Assembly (NCBI GenBank): GCA_963698645.1
Contig: CAVORP010000007.1
Span: 1,054,001 to 1,118,000, forward strand
Length of the DNA stretch: 64,000 bases
From: Ovoidimarina sp963698645
GTDB lineage: Bacteria > Pseudomonadota > Alphaproteobacteria > Rhodobacterales > Rhodobacteraceae
Direction of reading: 5' to 3'
The position numbers and the translations under genes are program-made. The notes under the pieces were generated by a model. The model had not been told where the DNA came from, did no database searches, and saw nothing but the letters and a program-made list of their open reading frames with translations. Of the stretch, positions 18,589 to 27,098 are shown in pieces (position 1 is the first letter of the stretch; each line of letters opens with the position of its first letter).

Positions 18589-19623
18589 TGATCCTGTTTC
18601 TTGACTTTGGCGGCGGCACTTTGGGGCCTTGGGTACCTGCTCAAGACCCCGCGCGCGGCGCGCTGGCTGATGATCCTCCTGCTTTACGTGGCGGTTCTGG
18701 GCGTTCAGGTCGTCTTTCCCGAGGGCCATGCCCTGAAGTTGGCGCTTGGCGGGTCGAAGGGCGAATGGTTTGCGCTGGGCGCGCTGGGGCTGGCGGTCTG
18801 GGCCTATTCGCTGGGATTGCGGGCCCTGCGCACGAAGGTAAGGCCGGAAAACCGCGCGCCCGAGCAGAGCAGCAAGGCTTCGGACGTCGAGATCGAGCGA
18901 TATGCGCGCCATGTCGTCTTGCGCGAGATCGGTGGGCAGGGGCAGAAGCGGTTGCGCGAGGCGCGCGTTCTTGTGATCGGCGCGGGCGGGTTGGGAAGCC
19001 CGGCGCTTCAGTATCTTGCCGCGGCAGGTGTCGGCACGATCGGTGTCATCGATGATGATGTGGTGGCGAATTCGAACCTGCAGCGTCAGGTTATTCACAC
19101 CGATGCCCGGATCGGCATGCCCAAGGTGTTTTCGGCGCAGGCAGCGATGGAGGCGCAGAACCCCTATGTCACGGTCCGGCCCTATAACCGTTTGCTGACT
19201 GACGAGATCGCCGAGGATCTGTTCAGGGAATATGATCTGATCCTTGACGGGACTGACGGGGTCGCAGTGCGCTACACGGTGAACGCGGCCGCCCATGCGA
19301 CGGGCCGGCCCCTGATTTCCGCAGCGCTGTCGCAATGGGAGGGGCAAATCAGCACTTATGCCCCGAAGGACGGAACGCCGTGCTACCGCTGCGTCTTTCC
19401 CGAACCCAACGCCCCGGGCCTTGCGCCGTCCTGTGCCGAAGGTGGCGTTCTGGGCCCCCTGCCGGGGGTCGTGGGCGCGATGATGGCGGTCGAGGCGATC
19501 AAGGAACTGACCGGCGCGGGCGAAGGGTTGCGCGGGCGGATGCTCATCTACGACGCGCTTTACGGCGAAAGCCGGGTGATCGCGCTGAAGCGGCGTCCCG
19601 ATTGCCCGGTTTGCTCCGGATAG
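18588..19623 (+). CDS. moeB: MoeB/ThiF-type adenylyltransferase with N-terminal membrane anchor (frameshift near start)
   Basis: About 345 residues. The E1-like domain has the nucleotide loop VIGAGGLGSPALQYLAAAG, the RQVIHTDARIG segment, and two zinc-binding Cys pairs (CYRC near residue 264, CPVC near the end). Such enzymes adenylate the C-terminal glycine of MoaD or ThiS. Two hydrophobic segments precede the catalytic domain (around residues 20-40 and 55-75), so it is probably membrane-bound. The ATG at 18588 overlaps the dut stop, but one extra base between 18598 and 18601 puts the rest in another frame. A TTG at 18601 would be the start if no error is assumed. Confidence 0.85.
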
Positions 19624-19684
19624 CCTTGCAGGCTGCAGGATTCGCGCCATACTCCGCCGGTCTGTTCAACCGGGAGTTTGATAC

Positions 19685-20477
19685 ATGAAGAAGATTGCTG
19701 CCGCCGCCTTTGCCGCCGCGACATTCGCCACCGCCGCTTTGGCCGGGGGACATCTGCCGAACCTCGAAGGGCGCGAAGTCGTCGTGGTGACCGAAAACGC
19801 CTATCCGCCGCTGCAATTCGTCGATCCGGCCAGCGGCGCCGCGATCGGCTGGGAATATGATGCGATGGAAGAGATCGCGAAGCGGATCAACATCACCGTC
19901 AGCTACGAGAACATCAGCTGGGACGCGATGATCGCGGCCGTTGGCGAAGGCCAGTTCGATATGGGCATGACCGGCATCACGATCCGCGAGGACCGGGCCG
20001 AGGTCGTCGATTTCTCTGACCCCTATATGCGGTCGGAAATGGTGATGATGGTGCGCGGCGACGAGGATCGCTTTGCCGATGGCGCGAGCTTTGCCGCGAA
20101 CGAAGACCTGCTGATGGCGGCCCAGCCGGGCACGACGCCCTTCTATGTCGGTGTCTACGACCTTCTGGACGGCAACGAGTCGAACCCGCGTATCAAGCTG
20201 TTCGAGACCTTCGGCGCGGGCGTTCAGGCGCTGCGGACCGGCGATGTCGATCTTGTCCTGACCGACGGCACGGCGGGCGACGGTTATGTCGCGGCATCCG
20301 AGGGCGCGCTCAAGATCGTCGGCGAAAAACTCGGGACCGAGGATTTCGGCTTCATCTTCCCGAAGGGCTCGGACCTCGTGGGGCCGATGAATGCCGCAAT
20401 TGCCGACATGAAGGCCGATGGCACGCATCGACGCGCTGAACAAGAAGTGGTTCCTTGATTTCAAGATCGGTGGTTGA
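19685..20477 (+). CDS. Amino-acid ABC transporter periplasmic binding protein (frameshift near 3' end)
   Basis: About 263 residues after repair. It has a cleavable signal peptide (to ATAALAGG) and a family 3 solute-binding fold: VVVVTENAYPPLQFVDP, IGWEYDAMEEIAKR, FDMGMTGITIREDRAEVVDF. Near 20426 one extra base breaks the last ~17 codons; the repaired tail reads TIDALNKKWFLDFKIGG. The permease follows after two strong hairpins. The ligand is probably a polar amino acid, but the sequence does not specify which. No ATPase gene is seen beside it. Confidence 0.88.
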
Positions 20478-20492
20478 TCGGTGATCCAGGGT

Positions 20493-20548
20493 CGCCCCGG
20501 CATCGCGCCGGGGCGTTGAAGGTAAGGCCCCGGCACGATGCCGGGGCC
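20493..20548 (+). repeat. Two tandem perfect hairpins between binding-protein and permease genes
   Basis: Hairpin 1 pairs CGCCCCGG (20493-20500) with CCGGGGCG (20508-20515). Hairpin 2 pairs GGCCCCGGCA (20526-20535) with TGCCGGGGCC (20539-20548) around a 3-base loop. Neither has a T run, so they more probably protect the upstream mRNA or reduce read-through than terminate fully, as is common downstream of binding-protein genes. Confidence 0.65.
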
Positions 20549-20561
20549 AGTTCGCGCGCGC

Positions 20562-21367
20562 ATGATCCCCGCGCCGCCGCAGGACAAGGATTTTCCGTGG
20601 TGGCTGGTCGTGGCGTGCGCCATCGGCGGCCTATCTGACCTATCGGGTGGTGGCCGACGACATCTATCGCGCAGGTGCTGAGCACCCTGTCGCGCGGTAT
20701 CGGGATCACGATCTTCGTCACGCTGGTGGGGTTCTTCTCGGCCTCGGTTCTGGGGCTGTTGCTGGCGGTCGCATCGACCGTCGCGATTTCTGGTGCTGCG
20801 CCAGATCGCCCGGTTCTACATCGAGATCGTCCGGGGCGTCCCGATCATCGTGCTTCTGCTCTACGTGGCCTTTGTCTTTGCGCCCGCCTTGGTCGCCGCG
20901 TGGAACTGGATTGCGGAGGCATTGGACTGGAGCCGGTCCGCACACGGGATTTCACGCTTCTCTGGCGGGCGATCCTTGCGCTGACCATCGGCTATTCGGC
21001 TTTCATCGCCGAGGTGTTCCGCGCGGGCCTCCAATCGATCGACAAGGGCCAGATCGAGGCGGCGAACGCTCTTGGTCTGTCGCCTTGGCTGCGGTTCCGG
21101 CTGATCGTCTTTCCACAGGCGTTCCGGGTCATTCTGCCGCCCTTAGGCAATGATTTCATCGCGATGGTGAAGGATTCGAGCCTTGTGTCGGTTCTTGGCG
21201 TTTTCGACGTGACGCAGGCGGGCAAGGTCACGGCTGCCGGGAACTTTCGCTATTTCGAGACCTATAACGTGGTGGCGCTGATCTATCTGATGATCACGAT
21301 TTCGCTGTCGCTCGTCCTGCGGCGGCTGGAGCGGCGGATGCGGGAAAGACCGGGATCAGAGCACTGA
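20562..21367 (+). CDS. Amino-acid ABC transporter permease (several frameshifts)
   Basis: Inner-membrane permease with three recognisable pieces in different frames: the N-terminus (MIPAPPQDKDFPWWLVV), a middle piece IEIVRGVPIIVLLLYVAFVF, and an intact C-terminal half containing the EAA loop (EAANALGLSPWLRFRLIVFP) with the conserved Gly. At least four indels between 20600 and 20940 are needed to join them. The repaired length of ~270 residues is normal for the HisM/GlnP family. The gene follows the binding protein and ends just before the M3 peptidase. Confidence 0.8.
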
Positions 21368-21439
21368 ATCGCCGGATGGACCGGTCCGGTACTGGCATTC
21401 CCCGGACCGGCGACCTAGTTCTTTCGAAAGGAGACTTCG

Positions 21440-23474
21440 ATGACAAACCCGCTGCTTTCGGACTGGACCACCCCCTTTGGCATCGCGCCCTTCGACCGGA
21501 TCGCGGATGCGGATTTCGAGCCGGCGTTCGATGCCGCTCTGGATGCGGCGCGGGCAGCGGTTGCCGCGATTGCCGAAAACCCGGAGCCACCGAGTTTCGC
21601 CAATACGATCGAGGCGCTGGAGCTGGCTGACGCAGGTCTGGGCCGGGTGCTGAGCACGTTCTATACGCTTGCGGGCACCGATACGAATGACGCGCGGAAC
21701 GCGCTGATGCGGAAGTTTTCGCCGCGGCTTGCCGCCTATGGTTCTGAAATATCGCAGAACCGGCCGCTGTTCGACCGGATTGAAGCCCTGTGGGAAGGTC
21801 GCGCATCGGCCGGTCTGACGGCAGAGCAGGAGCGGGTTCTTTACCTGACGCGGCTGAGCTTCGTACGGTCGGGCGCGGCGCTGGAGGGCGACGCGCGGGA
21901 CAGGCTCGCGGAGGTCACCGAGCGACTGGCGGTTCTGGGAACGGACTTTTCGCAGAACCTTCTGAAAGACGAAGCGGACTGGTTCATGGAACTGGCTCCG
22001 GAGGACATCGAAGGCCTGCCCGGCTTCCTTGTGGACGCGGCGCAAGCGGCGGGCAAGGAAAAGGGTGTCGATGGACCGGTCATCACGCTGTCCCGTTCGC
22101 TTGTGGTGCCGTTCCTGCAATTCTCACCGCGCCGCGATCTGCGCGAGAAGGCCTATGAGGCCTGGACGTCGCGGGGCGCGAACGGGGGCGAAACCGACAA
22201 CCGCGCCATCGCCGCCGAGATCCTTGCCCTGCGCGAAGAAAGGGCAAAGCTTCTGGGGTATGAGAGTTTCGCCGAGCTACAAGCTGGAAACGTCGATGGC
22301 CAGCACGCCGGACGCGGTGCGCGATCTTCTGATGCGGGTCTGGCAACCGGCCAAGGCCGCGCGCGGATGCCGATGCCGCGAAGCTGGAAGAGATGATGCG
22401 CGACGACGGGCATCAACGACGATCTCGCGCCATGGGACTGGCGCTATTATTCCGAGAAACGGCGCAAGGCCGAGCATGATCTGGATGAGGCGGAGCTGAA
22501 GCCGTACCTGCAGCTTGACCGGATGATCGAAGCCGCGTTTTCCTGTGCCAACCGGTTGTTCGGGCTGGAGTTTTCTCCTGCCGAAGCCACCGCTGCACCA
22601 CCCCGATGCGCGGGCATGGGACGTGACCCGCGACGGACGGCACATGGCCCTGTTCGTGGGCGATTACTTTGCCCGCGGCTCCAAACGGTCGGGCGCATGG
22701 TGCTCGGCCATGCGGTCGCAGAAGAAGCTGGCAGGCGATACGCGTCCGATCGTGCTCAACGTCTGCAATTTCGCCAAGCCCGCGCCGGGCGCAGCGGCAC
22801 TGTCTGTCCTATGACGACGCGCGGACCCTGTTCCACGAGTTCGGCCATGCGCTTGCATCAGATGCTGTCGGATGTGACCTATGAGTCGATCTCGGGCACG
22901 TCGGTTGTGCGCGATTTCGTCGAATTGCCATCACAGCTTTACGAACACTGGCTTGAAGTGCCGGAGGTTCTGTCGGAATTCGCCACCCACGCCGAAACCG
23001 GCGCCCCGATGCCCAAGGACCTTCTGGACCGGCTTCTGGCGGCAGGCGACCTATGACATGGGGTTCCAGACCGTCGAATACGTGGCCTCTGCCCTTGTGG
23101 ATCTTGCGTTTCACGAGGGTCCCGCGCCGGCTGATCCGATGGTGAGGCAGGCCGAGGTTCTGGCCGAAATTGGGATGCCGCGCGCGATCCGGATGCGGCA
23201 TGCGACACCGCATTTCGCCCATGTGTTCTCGGGCGACGGGTATTCGGCCGGGTACTACAGCTACATGTGGTCAGAGGTCATGGATGCCGATGCGTTTCAG
23301 GCCTTCGAGGAAGCCGGCGGCGCCGTTTGATCCGGCCATGGCGGAGAAGCTTGAAAAGCACATCCTCGTCTGTTGGTGGGTCCGAAGAGGCAGAGGCGCT
23401 TTATACAGCGTTCCGGGGACGGATGCCGGGGCCCGAGGCGCTGTTGAAAGGGCAGGGGGCTAGCCGCGGCCTGA
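21440..23474 (+). CDS. M3-family zinc oligopeptidase (PrlC/Dcp type), many frameshifts
   Basis: About 675 residues after repair. The N-terminal part is intact for ~285 codons (LLSDWTTPFGIAPFDRI, then LSRSLVVPFLQFSPRRD). The zinc site HEFGH lies at 22834-22848 in LFHEFGHAL, with the third ligand expected in DFVELPSQ. The C-terminus contains GDGYSAGYYSYMWSEVMDADAF. At least six indels after 22290 scatter it over three frames. The enzyme degrades cytoplasmic peptides. The stop at 23472-23474 is inferred from the last usable frame. Confidence 0.85.
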
Positions 23475-23484
23475 GGTGCGGCGG

Positions 23485-23984
23485 CTATTCCCGGATTTCG
23501 TCGGGAAGGACGCCCCAGAGTGCGTCCTTCGAGGCCCAGCCGCGCTCGCCTCCGGCACTGATCCGGCACCAGTCGCGATTGCATTCGCCGAGCCGCGCGA
23601 TGACGCCCGCTTCGGCGCGGGCGTTCACGGGGCGCCTGCTTCGGGCCTCATCAGAAGGGCGGTCATGTCTTCTTTCACGATCACCGTGCGGGCACCCGAC
23701 AGAAGCGAATAGTGCATCCAGCCGCCTGCGCCCTCCTGATCCTGGACGCGGCGCCAATGGCCGAACTCGTCAGTGATCTGCAAGGGCATGGCAGAGCGCT
23801 GGAAGACCCAGTCGATCCGGTGGCTGAGCGAGGGTCCGCGACGGACGTTTCCTTCGGGCGCCTTGAGCGAGACGAACCGCGGAAGCGGCAGGTTCGTGAC
23901 CGATCCGACCCCGTCTGCTGCAATTGAAGACTGCGGCAGAGACACCGCCATAAACACCGATAGCGCTATCGCCCAGATCCGCAT
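23485..23984 (-). CDS. Exported bacterial SH3-domain protein (one frameshift)
   Basis: About 166 residues. The signal peptide (MRIWAIALSVFMAVSL to SSIA) is followed by two SH3-like modules, the first with PRFVSLKAPEGNVRRGPS and the second starting after VIVKEDMTALLMRP. Near 23640 one base appears to be missing; the continuation RPVNARAEAGVIARLGEC and CRISAGGERGW runs to the TAG at 23485-23487. Family members are periplasmic and probably contact peptidoglycan or peptides; precise function is unknown. Convergent with the M3 peptidase. Confidence 0.8.
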
Positions 23985-24111
23985 GTTACGAGATCGCCTG
24001 TTGTTCACTGCCGTTATCTGTCGGGGCATGTGTTCAATGGCTTGTGCCTTGCCCCGTTCCTTGACACTTTGCCAGAAGCTGAGCGCGAAGTGAAGAAGTC
24101 GGAGGCAGGAG

Positions 24112-25099
24112 ATGGCTGGCAAGCCGCTGAGTGTTGTCGTCACGCGACGGTTGCCCGAACCGGTGGAGACCCGGCTCAAGGAACTGTTCAATGTCAGCCT
24201 TCGGGGCGATGACAGCAAGATGACCCGGGACGAGCTTGCCGTGGCCATGAAGGGTGCGGATGTGCTGGTGCCCTGTGTGACCGATACGATCGACGCGGCG
24301 CTTCTGGCGCAGGCTGGATCGCAATTGAAGCTGATCGCGAATTACGGCGCTGGCGTCGATCATATCGACGTGCAGTCTGCGCGGCAGCGGGGGATCCTTG
24401 TGTCGAACACGCCCGGCGTCGTCACCGAGGATACGGCGGATATGACGATGGCCCTGATCCTCGCCGTGATCCGGCGGATACCCGAGGGGCTTTCCGTAAT
24501 GCAATCAGGGACTTGGGATGGCTGGGCGCCGACGGCCTATATGGGTGGCCGGGTTGGCGGGCGCCGTCTTGGGCATTCTGGGCATGGGTCGGATCGGGCA
24601 GGCCGTGGCACGCCGCGCGGCGGCGTTCGGCATGCAGATCCACTATCACAACCGACGCCGGCTGCGGCCCGAGATCGAGGAAGAGTTGCAGGCCACCTAT
24701 TGGGAGAGCCTTGACCAGATGGTACGGCGGGTGGATGTCATTTCGATTAACTGCCCGCACACGCCGTCGACCTTCCATCTGATGAACGCGAGGCGGCTGA
24801 AACTGCTGAAGCCCGACGCGGTGATCGTGAACACTTCGCGGGGTGAAGTCATTGATGAGAATGCATTAACCCGGATGCTGCGCGCCGGCGAAATCGCCGG
24901 AGCAGGACTTGATGTGTTTGAGCATGGGCATGAGATCAATCCGCGGCTGCGGGAATTGCCGAATGTCGTGCTTCTGCCCCATATGGGATCGGCCACGGTC
25001 GAGGGGCGGATCGAGATGGGCGAGAAAGTCATCATAAATATCAAGACCTTCGACGATGGCCACCGGCCTCCGGACCTTGTCGTGCCGTCGATGCTCTAG
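24112..25099 (+). CDS. D-isomer-specific 2-hydroxyacid dehydrogenase (one frameshift)
   Basis: About 329 residues. Substrate-binding half: LKLIANYGAGVDHIDV. NAD-binding Rossmann motif: LGILGMGRIGQAVARR near residue 155. Catalytic elements: the Arg in VNTSRGEVIDE, the acidic residue in AGAGLDVFEHG, and His in LLPHMGSAT. The frame breaks at about 24555, where an extra G follows CGG in YMGGR. The MGG insert before the Rossmann domain and overall pattern resemble glyoxylate/hydroxypyruvate reductases, but the substrate is not certain. Confidence 0.9.
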
Positions 25100-25100
25100 G

Positions 25101-25163
25101 GGTTTCCGCCCGGAATATCGCGATGTGTATTCGATGCGGAAACCATGCGGAAACCATACACAT
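25101..25163. repeat. Inverted-repeat cluster in a convergent gap (possible bidirectional terminator)
   Basis: GGTTTCCGC at 25101-25109 can pair with GCGGAAACC at either 25136-25144 or 25147-25155, which belong to two tandem copies. ATGTGTAT (25123-25130) also pairs with ATACACAT (25156-25163). The site fills the 96-base gap between two converging genes, so termination for both strands is plausible. There is no long T run. Confidence 0.5.
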
Positions 25164-25195
25164 TCCCTAGCGTAAACTTGGAGCCAGTGGCCCGA

Positions 25196-26065
25196 TCAGC
25201 TCCACGGACCACGGCGCGCCGTTGCCCGGCCGACACCCGCCATCTCGCGCAGTTTCGCCACGCGGTTCTCGGTCGACGGGTGGGTCGAGAAGAGCCTGTC
25301 ATGGGAATGGGCGTGGAGCGGGTTGATGATGAACATATGCGCCGTCGCGGGGTTACGCTCGGCCGAGGCATTGTCGATCCGGGCCGCGAAACCGGCGATC
25401 TTTTCCAATGCCGCGGCAAGCCAGAGCGGCTGGCCGCAGATTTCCGCGCCGATGCGGTCGGCCTCGTATTCGCGGGTCCGGGAAATCGCCATCTGGACGA
25501 CGCTGGCCGCGATCGGTGCAAGGATCAGGGTCGCCAGAAGCCCGATGATGCCCATCCCGTTGTCACGCCGACCGCGAAACATGAAGGCGAAGTTCGCGAG
25601 CATCCCGAGGGCACCGGCGAGCGTTGCGGTGATCGTCATCAGGAGCGTGTCGCGGTTCCTGATATGCGCCAGTTCATGGGCCATGACCGCCGCCACCTCT
25701 TCCCGGCTGAGCCGCCGCAGCAGCCCTGTCGTCGCGGCAACTGCGGCATTGGCGGGGCTGCGCCCGGTGGCGAAGGCATTGGGTTGATCGCTGTCGATCA
25801 AATAGACCGATGGGACCGGCATTCCGGCACCCCGGGCCAGATCCTCGATCATGCCGACCAGTTCGGGTTCGCCGGCGCGGGTCACGATGCGGGCATTGTG
25901 CATACGCAGCACCATCTTGTCCGACGACCACCACGCGAAGAAGTTCATCCCCGCCGCGATGACAAGGGCTATGAGCATGCCGTTTTGGCCGCCGATCAGA
26001 AGTCCGGCGGCGCCAAAAAGTGCCGTCATCGCGGCAAGCAGGATTCCGGTTTTCAAAAGTGCCAT
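25196..26065 (-). CDS. htpX: Membrane zinc metalloprotease HtpX
   Basis: 289-residue M48 peptidase of the inner membrane involved in quality control of membrane proteins. The zinc motif is HELAHIRNRD near residue 129, with the third ligand in REYEADRIGAE. Two N-terminal hydrophobic helices (MALLKTGILLAAMTALFGAA and MLIALVIAAGMNFFAWW) and two more after the active site match the family. The Met at 26065 follows a GGGGGCG ribosome site. The frame is intact. Confidence 0.94.
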   Translation of the reverse strand: MALLKTGILLAAMTALFGAAGLLIGGQNGMLIALVIAAGMNFFAWWSSDKMVLRMHNARIVTRAGEPELVGMIEDLARGAGMPVPSVYLIDSDQPNAFATGRSPANAAVAATTGLLRRLSREEVAAVMAHELAHIRNRDTLLMTITATLAGALGMLANFAFMFRGRRDNGMGIIGLLATLILAPIAASVVQMAISRTREYEADRIGAEICGQPLWLAAALEKIAGFAARIDNASAERNPATAHMFIINPLHAHSHDRLFSTHPSTENRVAKLREMAGVGRATARRGPWS

Positions 26066-26126
26066 TGCGCCCCCTTTCGATCGACCCCACGGATATGGGG
26101 GATCTGCGGGTCTTCGCAAGATGGCG

Positions 26127-26858
26127 TCAGGCCGGGAGAGGCTCGATCCGGGTGGGAATGGTCTCGGTCACATCATGCATGTAGATCATCACCGCGCATC
26201 CGCCGCTGGCATCCGGAAGCTCGACCGGTTTCATCTGGCAGCGGTATACCCGGTCGGTTCCCTCCCTGTCAGAGCCGGAATGGTAGTATTCCTGCGGCTC
26301 GCCGTTGGCACAGGCGTCTATATGTTGCTTGGCGCGGGCCAGAAAGCGCGATTGCCCGATCATGTCTGCCAGATGAACGCCGATCATGCGGGCCGGGCGT
26401 GTCCCGTAGAAATCGGCATTGGGCCGACTTGTCGCGATATACCTGTAGTCCGCATCGATCAGGGAGACACGCTCGCGGGAGCGGCGGACATAGCCGATGA
26501 TCCCCAGCGTCAGGTCCGGGTCGCGCAGAATCGGGGCCCTTGGCTGTAGTCCCGCGCCATTGCGTTCGGCCACGGGGGGCGGGTGGTAGGAGGAACTGTC
26601 ACACAGCGCCAGCGCGATGTTGAGATCACGCCCATCCACCGTAAGCCCCGGCCGGGTGATCGCCCGGTTGAGGAAGAAGAACACCTTGTCTTTCGCTTCG
26701 CGGGAATCCGTGGGGGTGTATTGCTCGATCTTCTCAAGCATGTCGGCGCAACCGCGCAGGAAGCGGACCCTGTCGCGCGTCGATCCGTCCACAGCCATGG
26801 ATCTGGTCAGTGCCGTCTCCAGCAGAAAATATTCCGATATGAGCGAGTCCAGTACCAC
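26127..26858 (-). CDS. PAS-fold signalling protein of unknown role
   Basis: 243 residues. Residues 1-110 are helical and do not match a named domain to my eye. Residues ~125-225 look like a PAS fold: VSLIDADYRYIATSRPNADF, MIGVHLADMIG, and a closing VMIYMHDVTE strand. No kinase, GGDEF or DNA-binding domain is attached, so it may be a stand-alone sensor or partner protein. The upstream gap to the dehydrogenase gene contains a short hairpin. No cofactor-binding residue can be assigned. Confidence 0.6.
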   Translation of the reverse strand: MVLDSLISEYFLLETALTRSMAVDGSTRDRVRFLRGCADMLEKIEQYTPTDSREAKDKVFFFLNRAITRPGLTVDGRDLNIALALCDSSSYHPPPVAERNGAGLQPRAPILRDPDLTLGIIGYVRRSRERVSLIDADYRYIATSRPNADFYGTRPARMIGVHLADMIGQSRFLARAKQHIDACANGEPQEYYHSGSDREGTDRVYRCQMKPVELPDASGGCAVMIYMHDVTETIPTRIEPLPA

Positions 26859-26890
26859 CGGTGATCAAAGCCTTGAAACAATGAGTTGAA

Positions 26891-26908
26891 TTGTGGATTT
26901 TTCCACAA
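26891..26908. other. Short hairpin upstream of the PAS gene
   Basis: TTGTGGA (26891-26897) pairs with TCCACAA (26902-26908) around TTTT. It lies in the 240-base gap between the divergent PAS and dehydrogenase genes. It may be an operator or simply a chance palindrome; nothing else recognisable is in this gap besides the ribosome site of the dehydrogenase. Confidence 0.35.
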
Positions 26909-27098
26909 CTTAACCGGTCTTTTGGGCTTGGCAACCGAAACCGCAGCGTGCGCCGGTGCCGTTTCCTGCAGAATAGGCGCTCTGACTGTTTTTTGTGCAA
27001 TCCGAGACGTCGCATTCGCGCAACGGACGGTCGGCAAGACATCGCATGTCGATGCGGATTAAGACAGAATGCGCGCGATGGGGCACGGAGAGTCAGCC

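Noticed and set aside
20562..23474. Pseudogenisation of the permease and M3 peptidase
   Set aside because: Essential genes elsewhere in the window show the same kind of single-base break, so sequence error explains them better than decay.
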